64,000 nucleotides of DNA from Diphasiastrum complanatum (Eukaryota > Streptophyta > Lycopodiopsida > Lycopodiales > Lycopodiaceae), in the NCBI GenBank assembly GCA_029204225.1, contig CM055106.1:49796908-49860907 (forward strand), read 5' to 3'. Every line of letters begins with the position of its first letter. The stretch's first letter is position 1. The position numbers were made by a program, and so were the translations under genes. The notes beneath the pieces were generated by a model. That model saw nothing but the letters and a program-made list of their open reading frames with translations. It searched no databases and was not told where the DNA came from. Positions 1-7,926 of the stretch are shown one piece after another.

Positions 1-93
1 AGAATATTGGTTAAAGTGGAATTGAAGGAATATGGTGCAAGAAAGATCGGCGGCCTGATACTAAGAGAAAATGGGATGAATTGAAAGAGAGAG

Positions 94-98
<5 letters not shown>

Positions 99-130
<32 letters not shown>
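99..130. repeat. (AG)n microsatellite inside the USP first intron
   Basis: Sixteen AG dinucleotides lie directly downstream of the inferred exon-1 splice donor of the minus-strand USP gene, where they read as (CT)n on the gene strand. A second, shorter CT-rich block at about 297-336 overlaps the start codon region and 5' leader of the same gene. Confidence 0.85.
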
Positions 131-131
<1 letters not shown>

Positions 132-134
132 GAC

Positions 135-309
135 CATGAATAGGAGCCTCGTTTTGCATGAAGAGATGAGGCGGCGGTTGTGAATGCAGAAGAACAAAAC
201 TATCACCATATTGGGGTTCGACGATATTGTCCAGTGCCCATTGAACGGCTTGCAAGCTCTCCTGGCTGTGATCCACGCCCACCACCACCTTCTTCCCCTC
301 TCTCTCCAT
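135..309 (-). CDS. Universal stress protein (USP-A domain), first exon, partial
   Basis: The minus strand from an ATG at 309-307 encodes about 58 residues. They begin MEREGKKVVVGVDHSQES and continue through a WALDN segment and a VLLHSQPPP segment. This is the opening of a plant UspA-like domain: first beta strand (KVVVGVD), first helix (SLQAVQWALDN), second strand (FVLLHSQ). These proteins are small cytosolic ATP-binding or stress-responsive proteins. The reading runs into a (TC)n tract after the residues NEAPIHG, so I infer a splice donor near 135/134 (G/GTCG) with the rest of the gene left of the window. The start is the first ATG with good homology; upstream in-frame sequence is GA-repeat UTR. 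No lesion is visible in the exon. It is probably the only ordinary host gene in the window. Confidence 0.75.
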
Positions 310-399
310 CTCTCTCTCTCTCTCTCTCCCCTCTCCCCCGGCTTTTCGTTGCAATTGTATCAGACTCAAATGATCACAGCAGCGATATAAGAAGAGTTT

Positions 400-769
400 G
401 TTTCTTTGATTTTGTTTTTTAATTCAATTTTTGAAGGTAAGGGAAGGTTGCGTGTGAAGGAAGGATATTGACTAGTATGAGCACACCCTCTTTCACGAGG
501 AACATGTCAAGAATCAAGAGGCCTTCAATATTCCACTCCTTTCTGCTTACGATTTTGTGCTAATTTTATTATATCATTATATCCACCCATTAAGTCATGC
601 CCCCAAGGACTTACACGGGTTCACCTAATGTAAAGGTTTGCCTCTAAACTTTCTAAGTTAAATTGAAAGTTTGTTCCCTTTGAAAAAGTCCCCCCTCCTT
701 TGTATTTTGGGACCACCTCCAAGAGCATAATGTTCATCCAATTTTCACTCTCCTATGAATCTGTCATTC
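400..769. other. USP 5' flank, no gene seen
   Basis: AT-rich sequence upstream of the minus-strand USP exon. It would hold that gene's promoter, but apart from a weak TATAT near 385-390 on the minus strand I see no motif that decides a start. No coding potential was recognised. Confidence 0.4.
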
Positions 770-875
770 TCTCTCTACGGAATGCACATTCTCTCTCCTC
801 TCTCCGGTGGAATGCGCACTCTCTCTCTACGGAATGCACGTTCTCTCTTCTCTCTCCGGTGGAATGTGCATGTTT
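770..875. repeat. Two-unit tandem repeat, 52-bp period
   Basis: The block CTACGGAATGCAC, then CT-rich spacer, then CCGGTGGAATG, occurs twice with a 52-bp offset (first unit at 775, second at 827). The short ORFs on both strands here are produced by the repeat and resemble no family. Downstream, 905-1085 holds several poly-A runs. Confidence 0.8.
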
Positions 876-1105
876 CATGTGGCAGCCCGTCATTGGTTGT
901 CCACATCCACATTCCATCACAAATGTAAAAAAATTTGCCCCCAAAAAAAAAACTTGTCCACGCGTGCGGCCGTAAGGCCATCCGGCCCGAAAAAACCAAA
1001 AAAAAAAAAAAAAAACTAGCACGCATACGGCCGTACCGTACGACCAGAAAAAAAAATTAAATTAAAAAAAAAAAAAAAAAAACCTTCGCACAATGGCATT
1101 ACGCA

Positions 1106-1204
1106 GGGGAAGGCCCGAAGTCCTCGGGCCTTCCTTGTTGGTCGGGGCCTGCCCTCGGGCGAGGGCCCTCCCAGCAAGGAAGGCCCTCAGACAGGGCCTT
1201 CCCC
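1106..1204. repeat. GC-rich nested foldback (about 99-bp hairpin)
   Basis: Three concentric inverted repeats share one centre. The outer arms are GGGGAAGGCCC (1106-1116) and GGGCCTTCCCC (1194-1204), a perfect match. The middle arms are 1127-1141 and 1171-1185, 14 of 15 paired. The core is GCCCTC, GGGC, GAGGGC (1151-1166). The stretch is far more GC-rich than its surroundings. It could be a tiny foldback transposon, an inverted duplication or a structured RNA; nothing decides between these. Confidence 0.8.
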
Positions 1205-1354
1205 CCCACAAAAATCAATTTACCCACTAGAATGTAAAAGTCCATCATGACAAATTTATATGACCATAAGGGTCCATAACGTTTTTCTTTATCATAGATA
1301 AAAATTTGGACCAATTTGATAACTATATTAATTGAAGATTTTTTAAGCAACTCG

Positions 1355-1507
1355 TCTGGCATGGCGCCAGGTTGGATCTCAATGCTGGTTTTCGGAACTT
1401 CGAGTTGGTTAAGTCTGATCGTTGTTGGCGAGTTGGCTGCTTGTATGTCAAGTGGGTTTGGATGGCAAGAGTTGAAGGCTGGGAAGCTAAGTCGTGGTTC
1501 CCGGCTA
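1355..1507 (+). mobile_element. Fragment of a GGCGCC-family LTR
   Basis: These 153 bp match the 3' third of the LTR at about 2974-3127 (TCTGGCATGGCGCCAG through GGTTCCCGGCT) with a few substitutions. Both ends are abrupt and no other element part adjoins, so it is a stray fragment or a remnant of a deleted copy. Confidence 0.85.
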
Positions 1508-1616
1508 TGGTGATAATTTAAGCTACATCTTGCCCTAACAAGTTTTTTTTATAACTTCTCAACGGACCCTTCCATCCACAATGGTTACTAATTGAAAGAC
1601 CGTCCCACTTTACGTT

Positions 1617-1812
1617 AAGTTCTTAAACTCATAAAATCATGCATGAAGGACTAAATTATGGGTTTGATTGAAAATTGTTGTGCATTATCGTAGCATAAAG
1701 TTCTCAAACCCATAAAACAATGTCCAAAGGACTTTATGGGTTCCATGATTGTGCATCATTGTAGCATAAAATTTTCACACTTGTAAATTATGCTCGAAGG
1801 ACTTTATCAATT
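1617..1812. repeat. Degenerate tandem repeat, about 65-71 bp units, three copies
   Basis: The motif TTCTCAAACCCATAAAA, then GGACTTTATGGGTT, then TGCATCATTGTAGCATAAA recurs three times with substitutions and small indels. The TGCAT...GTAGCATAAA block lies near 1681 and again near 1752. No coding potential. Confidence 0.65.
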
Positions 1813-1945
1813 TGACAATCCCCATAAAAAAATAGAATCTTATACGGGTCATTTAGTTACAAAAGCAATAAATAACCAGTTCTTTTATGGCTTCTCTCTC
1901 TCTTTAAGCTACTAGATGGTTGGGCTAATCTTCTTCAAGCCCTTA

Positions 1946-3151
1946 TGTTGTAAAGCTACCTTTACAAGCTTTACTTTCGGCGCCAGCTATGTCCCCGGCG
2001 CCAGCAGCGCCCCTGCTGCTCCCGGCGCCACTGTGACCAGAAAACAGCCAGCGCCAAGTTCCTATGGCTGAAAATCTTTGATCGGTTCTAGCGGAGTCCA
2101 GAGAGCTCAGATCGATGTGCAATCACCTCACACGATCTAAGCATGATTAAAGGAAGCCTGGGGATCAATAGAATCTAGAGAGAGAAAATGACTTTCTAGA
2201 AAGAGAAAATCCTAGAGAGAGAAAAACGTGCTTTACCAGCTTGGGTAGAGTGCTTGGTATGAGGGGGGGTGCCGAATCACACCAATACTATAGGGGAGTG
2301 CGGGTTGCGACTCAGGGCGAGCTCCAACCAAGTCTCAGCCTCCCTTGCTGGAATGTTGTCATGGCTCTCGCCTTGGCATGCTAGCGCCCCGGAGACTAGG
2401 GTCGGTCACACACTTGAAATGTAACCTTCTCGGATTTATCAATAAAGTGGGATTTTCCTCAAACTGACTTTGATTACCTTCTGGGTTTCAGTGTTCGGTA
2501 AAAGCGCCAGTTGTAAGGCCGCTTTCAAAATTTTTAACTTGGCACATAGTTGAGGGTCGTATCCCGGGACGCCAGCGGTATGCCGTCGGGACCATTCGGT
2601 CCGTGGCGCCAGCGGTATGCTGTCGGGACCATTTGGTCCAGGAACTGGTTGTTTCCATATCTGTCGCGGCTTGTGGTTCTGAGTGTTCCTTGCATGAACG
2701 TGAATGGGTTAAGCTCTTGGGGAACGGGCTCTAAGTCGGCTGAGTTGGATGGCTTGCTTGGGTGGATGTTACCTGTTTATGGTTGTGCAGTCTGGCGTAG
2801 CGCCAGGTTGGCTTCCAGCGCTCGTGACGAAGCTTTCAGTTGGTTAAGTCTGATGTAAGTCAGACCGCTTGCTTGGAATGGATGTTACTCGTTTGTAACG
2901 AAGCTTCGAGTTGGTTAAGTTTGATGTATGTCGGGCGGCTTGCTTGGGGGGAAGTCACCCACGTCGGGACCCCCGATCTGGCATGGCGCCAGGTTGGATC
3001 TCAATGTTGGTTTTCGGAACTTCAAGTTGGTTAAGTCTGATCGTTGTTGGTGAGTTGGCTGCTTGTATGTCAAGTGGGTTTGAATGGCAAGAGTTGAAGG
3101 CTGGGAAGCTAAGTCGTGGTTCCCGGCTCCCTTTGGGATGCCTGCGCTACA
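1946..3151 (+). repeat. 5' LTR of GGCGCC-LTR copy 1
   Basis: The LTR starts TGTTGTAAAGC and ends GCGCTACA. It is rich in the palindrome GGCGCC near its start. It holds a 36-bp tandem duplication (2570-2642, each unit with a GGACC/GGTCC inverted pair) and three degenerate modules centred on AGTTGGTTAAGT at about 2838, 2909 and 3024. Comparison with the copies at 40136 and 25522 fixes both ends. Confidence 0.9.
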
Positions 3152-3153
3152 TG

Positions 3154-3165
3154 TGGTATCAGAGC
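3154..3165 (+). other. Primer binding site, initiator Met-tRNA type
   Basis: TGGTATCAGAGC lies two bases after the LTR end. It is complementary to the 3' end of plant initiator methionyl-tRNA, the usual primer for these elements. The same site appears at 41337-41348, and a one-base variant lies on the minus strand at 24596-24607. Confidence 0.9.
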
Positions 3166-3241
3166 CGACTGGCCGGTCAGCTATGCGGATCTCACGGAAA
3201 TGGCCATGGTTTGGGGTTCATCAAGACAACTGTTGTGCAAG

Positions 3242-3629
3242 GTGCTGCCCACAGTGTAAGCACGGGTGCATCCACGGTCGGGGTGGTCGGCAGAACGGGG
3301 GACATGATGAGTCAAAGTGCTGCCCTTGAGGTGTAAGCACGGTCAGTTCTCGCGGTTCGGGCCTGGCGCTGTCTGCACGTAGGATAGATGAGACAGTGTG
3401 CTGCCATTAGGTTGGTGTAAGCACGGTCTGTGCCTTGTGGGGTGCGGGGCGACATATTCGAACTGTACGGGTTAACTATTGATACAGAGATGCTGCTCGA
3501 ATTCGGGTGTAAAGCACGGGTGGTTAGCTGCCGGTGCGGGATAGCTGCCGATCGTTTAGCTATAAGGGCTATCGACCAAAAAGTGGTGGGGCGTGACTGA
3601 GGCAATGTGCTGCTTGATGGGGAAAGCAC
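3242..3629 (+). other. Array of five GTGCT/AGCAC hairpins downstream of the PBS
   Basis: Five copies of GTGCTGCC, 12-17 nt of loop, then GTAAGCACGG occur here. The arms are 3242-3246/3259-3263, 3317-3321/3336-3340, 3398-3402/3420-3424, about 3491-3494/3513-3516, and 3607-3611/3625-3629. Each can fold into a stem-loop, and spacing grows from 75 to 118 bp. The array recurs in the plus copy at about 41410-41810 and reversed in the minus copy at about 24130-24530. Its position in the transcript leader, where retroelements keep packaging and dimerisation structures, suggests an RNA role; that is inference. Confidence 0.65.
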
Positions 3630-3905
3630 GGATAGTTGGAGGGGTGTCCTATGTGGGCTGATTCCGTGATCGATTTGTATGGGCGCGGCCAGGCAAAGGT
3701 CCGTTGGCAGGACCATCTCAAAGGGGGACCTTGTCTTTGTTACTTGTTAGTAAACCTGCCTGAGTGTCTTACTTGTACGTATTCATGGTGAGTCTTAGTA
3801 CTCGTGCTTTGCCTGGTTTGCATGATTGCTTGTGATACAAGGAGCTGATGGCTCGAGGAGGAACCTTTTCTTTTGAAGGTTGATACCATCAAACAAAGAG
3901 GACTA

Positions 3906-4410
3906 CAGAATCTGTGGGGCGGATTTGCAGTTCAAGTACTCACACGTGAACGACAACAAAACGACTCAATGTTTGCAAAGGATGGATGGCTAGCCTGTTT
4001 CTTGGGTTAGTTTCATTTGCGACAACGCCCACCAGACGCAAGTAGGAAGTCAAAAGTTGGAAAGGGCCATTTCAGGGGAGATCTTCTATGGAGCAGTTGG
4101 TCTTCATTTTGGGACGGCCACCTTCGGAATTGAAACTCACTGAGCATGGGCGATATCCAGAATCTGTGTGGCGGATTTGCAGTTCAAGTACTCGCACGTG
4201 AATGACAACGAAACGACTCAATGTTTGCAAAGGATGGATGGCTAGCCTGTTTCTTGGGTTAGTTTCATTTGCGACAACGCCCACCAGACGCAAGCAGGAA
4301 GTCAAAAGTTGGAAAGGGCAATTTCAGGGGAGATCTTCTATAGCAGTTGGTCTTCATTTTGGGACGGCCACCTTCGGAACTGAAATTCACTGAGCATGGG
4401 TGATATCCAG
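3906..4410 (+). repeat. 252-bp tandem duplication in the interior of copy 1
   Basis: The segment starting CAGAATCTGTG at 3906 repeats at 4158 with very few differences, including a short gap near 4340. The minus copy (about 23620-23880) has only one unit, so the duplication arose in this copy or its close lineage. No reading frame crosses it. Confidence 0.85.
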
Positions 4411-5702
4411 TATCAGTTGGGTTTTTCCTCAAAAGGGGAAAAGACTAGGATCCTCTTCAGAGATTGGCAACAAGTTGGATCGAGCCATAATCCTAGCAGA
4501 TGGGAAGCAAAGTGTTGGAAAGGCTTTTTGTCCGAAGAACTCTACTCTAAGTCTGATCAGCTGATTTTATAAGTGGAGGGGAACTATCACACACACCTCT
4601 CTCTTGGGGCAAATTTTGAATGAAAGTTGATCAAAATGGGGGCAAATTCAAGGTGACCTAACCATACTCACACGAGGACACTGGCGAACTTTGGACCTAA
4701 TAAGTTGACAAGTTTTTGTTATGGAAAGGAAAGTTTGTTATAGGCTTTCTCTGGACCAGCAATGATGAGAAAACATATGAGTACGTTGGCTTGTGTTACG
4801 TGTAAGACAGCTGATCAATGAAGGAACTGTGAAAGTTGAGTCTTGCATGAGAGACTTGGTATTTCGAACGGACGCTAAGGGACAGTTCGCGTTGAGATCG
4901 GACTAGTGCAAACTCTGGGTGCATGTGTCTGATTCAAAGAGAGCTACTTGAAGCCAAGCTCGATGTACACTTCTTGTTTTGACTGTGAGGCAACTGACCA
5001 GAGATGGAATTGTGAAAGTCAAGTTTTGCGCGACGGACATAGTGCTTCAAACAAACGCGAAGAGATAGTTCGAATGCGGATCAAACTGGTGCGACCCTTT
5101 GGCTTTCCAGGAGGTCAATGGTTACATTTGGGCTGATTCAAAGAGCTACTTCAAGCTAAGTGAGAGGTGCATTGCGGAGTACTCAATCTTTGCCTACCTT
5201 AAAGAGCCAAGATGGAAAAGTATCAAGATCAGGCTGGGACAAGGAGAGAAATCAAGGTGCAGAAGCAACAAGGCACGGAGTGGACCATAAAGTGGGCAAT
5301 CAAACGATAAATCCTTCGGCTCCGGGAGCCTTGATACCTGTGCGGAACTGAACAAATTTGGAGCTCAGGGAGCTCAACACAAAGTGCATCAAGGACAAAT
5401 CAGGAGCGCAAAGGAGTTCCAAAGTCGAAAGTCAGAAGCGACAGGGGTGAACATTTCAAAGAAAGGCCTCTGTCACCAGTTAATAAGGTTCTCGGGTTTT
5501 ACGAAAGCGATATCAAATCTACGCTTTTCCTAGACAAAGAGATATTTTCAAGTTATGTAATTTTTCTGTACAAAGAGCTGAGCCTCCGACTTGTGGTGTG
5601 CCAGCTTCAATGTTAATAAAAAGTGACCAGTAAATTGAGTACTGTGCCAAGTAGCTTAAATGTATAGTTATTTTAATTGGGAGACACCTTTACTTTAATC
5701 TG

Positions 5703-5743
5703 ACATCTGATGAGGACATCAGATTTTATAAAGGTGGGGTGGA
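5703..5743 (+). promoter_or_regulatory. Hairpin plus polypurine tract before the 3' LTR
   Basis: The polypurine tract AAAGGTGGGGTGGA (5730-5743) abuts the 3' LTR start and would prime plus-strand DNA. Just upstream, TCTGATG, AGGA, CATCAGA forms a perfect 7-bp hairpin. Both features are kept in the minus copy at about 22285-22325. Confidence 0.75.
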
Positions 5744-6200
5744 TGTTGTAAAGCTACCTTTACAAGCTTTACTTCCGGCGCCAGCTATGTCCCCGGCGCC
5801 AGCAGCGCCCCTGCTGCTCCCGGCGCCAATGTGACCAGAATCCAGCCGGCGCCAAGTTCCTATGGCTGAAAATCTTTGATCGGTTCTAGCGGAGTCCAGA
5901 GAGCTCAGATCGATGTGCAATCACCTCACACGATCTAGGCATGATTAAAGGAAGCCTGGGGATCAGTAAAATCTAGAGAGAGAAAATGACTTTCTAGAAA
6001 GAGAAAATTTTAGAGAGAGAAAAATGTGCTTTACCAGCTTGGGTAGAGTGCTTGGTATGAGGGGGGGGTGCCGAATCACACCAATACTATAGGGGAGTGC
6101 GGGTTGCGACTCAGGGCGAGCTCCAACCAAGTCTCAGCCTCCCTTGCTGGAATGTTGTCATGGCTCTCGCCTTGGCATGCTAGCGCCCCGGAGACTAGGG
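5744..6200 (+). repeat. 3' LTR of GGCGCC-LTR copy 1, truncated
   Basis: It is nearly identical to 1946-2400 and stops after GAGACTAGGG, where gypsy protease sequence begins. About 750 bp of the LTR are missing, so no target duplication can be read. Confidence 0.9.
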
Positions 6201-6504
6201 TTTCATCTTGGTACCCCTGAATACCAAGATTTAAGTTACTTACCATAGTTTCCCAGATTTTTTTATCTTCACCCTTACCTGAAACTATGTACCTATGCTG
6301 ACTAGGTACTTCTAGAAGTTTAAGCTTTTTAACCAGGGTGTAATTGATGAGATTATGGGTTGCCCCATCATCAACCATAACTCTTATTGACTGGTTACCA
6401 ACTTTCCCATGCATACGTACTAGGTCATGCGGCCCAAAGCTGAAGGGTCTCGCTAGCATTGCAGACGTCAGCTGGCAACAGTGTTCATGATCTTCATGAT
6501 ACAC
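6201..6504 (-). pseudogene. Ty3/gypsy retropepsin fragment
   Basis: The minus strand encodes a segment with MHGKVGNQSIRVMVDDGATH followed by NLI. This is the retropepsin active-site context of plant gypsy elements, where the family usually shows D-S/T-G-A-T-H-N. Here the second position is D, an unusual substitution. The fragment is cut on its C-terminal side at 6200 by the truncated LTR and has no zinc knuckle or RT. It belongs to a different gypsy lineage from those at 29-34 and 54-58 kb. Confidence 0.7.
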
Positions 6505-6599
6505 TTTGATCTCGGAAGCTGCCGAAAGTAATTGGGAGAATCTCTAAATTCAAATGTGTGTCATAATAGTAATACATTTGGTTTGTTGGAAAGAGGTGA

Positions 6600-6765
6600 T
6601 AATGCAATAACGACAAATCGAAGCTTGTGAACGACTTATCGAGCGCAGCGAAAAGGAGCCTGCTTTCCTAATGCATGACTACGCCTATCAATATTGAACA
6701 AAACATAATGAAAGAAGTCATGTTCAATCTTATAGTAACTAGCTTTGAAATCGTCAGTACTACAT
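6600..6765 (-). repeat. Repeat shared with 52.14-52.26 kb
   Basis: Read on the minus strand, this segment (ATTTCAAAGCTAGTTACTAT, then GATAGGCGTAGTCATGCAT) matches plus-strand sequence just after the LTR at 51108-52161. It probably comes from the internal region following the LTR in the same copia family. No frame was recognised. Confidence 0.6.
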
Positions 6766-6780
6766 GTTTGATTTCTATGC

Positions 6781-6900
6781 AGGACAAATCTTATGACAGC
6801 AAATTACTTCACGAAAGCACTATCAAAGGAGCACCATCTCAGATCTAACGACATGCTAAATCTGAAGATCAAAATTTTTCAAGATCCACATTAAGGGAGA
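6781..6900 (+). pseudogene. 3' end of a copia pol plus polypurine tract, upstream of an LTR
   Basis: The tail matches the copia A RNase H end at about 11770-11814 (ATTACTTCACGAAAGCAC, encoding the YFTKALSKE type of tail). A purine tract (TTAAGGGAGAG, 6891-6901) follows and then directly the LTR at 6902. The LTR is therefore flanked by pol on both sides, the signature of a tandem or recombined element. Confidence 0.75.
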
Positions 6901-6901
6901 G

Positions 6902-7780
6902 TGTTGGATTTCTATGCTGAAGACCAAATCCGTTCGGTAATGAGCATCCTGAAAAATTCACTCAAACGATAACTCTAAGGAAGCCGACAAATCTTACTCA
7001 ACCGACGAATCTGACTCGGCTGACAAATCTATGTCAACCGACGAATCTGAATCGGCCGACAAATCTGAGGCAACCAACAAATTTGAATATGAGGCAGCCA
7101 ACAAATCTGAGGCAGCCGACAATTTGGACTAGGCTGACAGACTAGGTAGGCCGACAAATCGGACCAGGCCGACAAATCAAACCAAGCCAAACTATCTGAC
7201 TAGGCCAAACTATCTGATGAGTCCGAACTATCTGACTTCATCATCAGGGAAAAGTCAATCCAAGACTTTATGGCAGTTCACCTACTTGTACATAGTCTTT
7301 ATTACCTGAAGGTGGTTACCAACTACAAGGCGGTTGTAATTAATTAAGTAGGTAGAAAAGCGCTGACCTGAAAGACTTGAAAATATCTTGTAAATAAATA
7401 TATTTCAGTTAGTTATCTATAAAAGACGGAAGCGCCTCACAAAATTGCGCTATTCAGCTTCACGCCCAACTACTCACCTTCTGATTTTTATCATGAGTAT
7501 AATTTTACACTACCATTTTTTGTTCTATTGAACATTACTATTGTTTATTCATCTTGATTATTGTTGGTAACTGTTGCACTTCCGATCTACAACTGTCCGT
7601 TGTTCTACTTTTGCTACTTGAGACGAAGTCTATTAAGATCCAGAAGGTTGCTTATTTTTCGCATGATATGCAAGAAATGTTGCATCCTTGGAGACACTGC
7701 AAGGTGTTCTCATTGCTGAAGAAAGCAGGCAAGAGAACAAGATGCTGAGGATCAACAAACTATCCCACTGATTTACGACA
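6902..7780 (+). repeat. 5' LTR of copia A
   Basis: It starts TGTTGGATTT and ends TTTACGACA, 879 bp. The primer site TGGTATCAGAAC follows at 7781-7792. A partial 3' copy lies at 12463-12934 and a shortened minus-strand copy at 34812-35380. Confidence 0.85.
6980..7240 (+). repeat. Minisatellite in the copia A LTR (CCGACAAATCTGA type)
   Basis: Some 14 degenerate units of 13-18 bp built on SNCCGACAAATCTGA or AGGCCAAACTATCTGA follow each other. The minus copy keeps fewer (about 35205-35285) and the 3' LTR remnant only the last few, so the unit number varies between LTRs. Confidence 0.75.
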
Positions 7781-7926
7781 TGGTATCAGAACAGGTGGTT
7801 TAGTATTCTGCATTTCTATTGCAGGTTATCAGTCTTGTTTCTACCAAGACATCGTTCAGCAAGTGCACAGCCAACAGTATTATGATATCGTTGTTTCTAC
7901 CAATGATCTCTCACTCTATACTAGAA

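Larger units (their letters stand above)
1946..6200 (+). mobile_element. GGCGCC-LTR retrotransposon, copy 1 (non-coding, LARD-like)
   Basis: A 1206-bp 5' LTR starts with TG and ends with CA. It is followed by a primer site, about 2.6 kb of interior without any gag-pol reading frame, a polypurine tract, and the first 457 bp of the 3' LTR, which breaks off at 6200 against unrelated gypsy sequence. All cis signals needed for reverse transcription are present while no protein is encoded. This is the definition of a large retrotransposon derivative moved in trans by an autonomous partner. The partner is not recognisable in this window. Further copies lie at 15027-26940 (minus) and 40136-41878 (plus), with fragments elsewhere. 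Confidence 0.85.

Noticed and set aside
2550-3716. Open frames across the GGCGCC LTR and leader (also at 24155-25323, 26061-26682 and 40645-41650)
   Set aside because: They differ between copies, run on both strands, cross LTR, primer site and leader, and resemble no protein family.
6980-7240. Regular short repeats that could suggest a CRISPR array
   Set aside because: Units are 13-18 bp, degenerate and without unique spacers, and lie in an LTR of a plant retrotransposon.
7210-7245. Hammerhead-ribozyme-like CTGATGAGTCC in the copia A LTR, and CTGATGAGGA before the polypurine tract at 5709
   Set aside because: Neither is followed by a closing stem II and the GAAA core or a matching cleavage site. 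The first is one unit of the minisatellite, the second the loop side of a simple hairpin.
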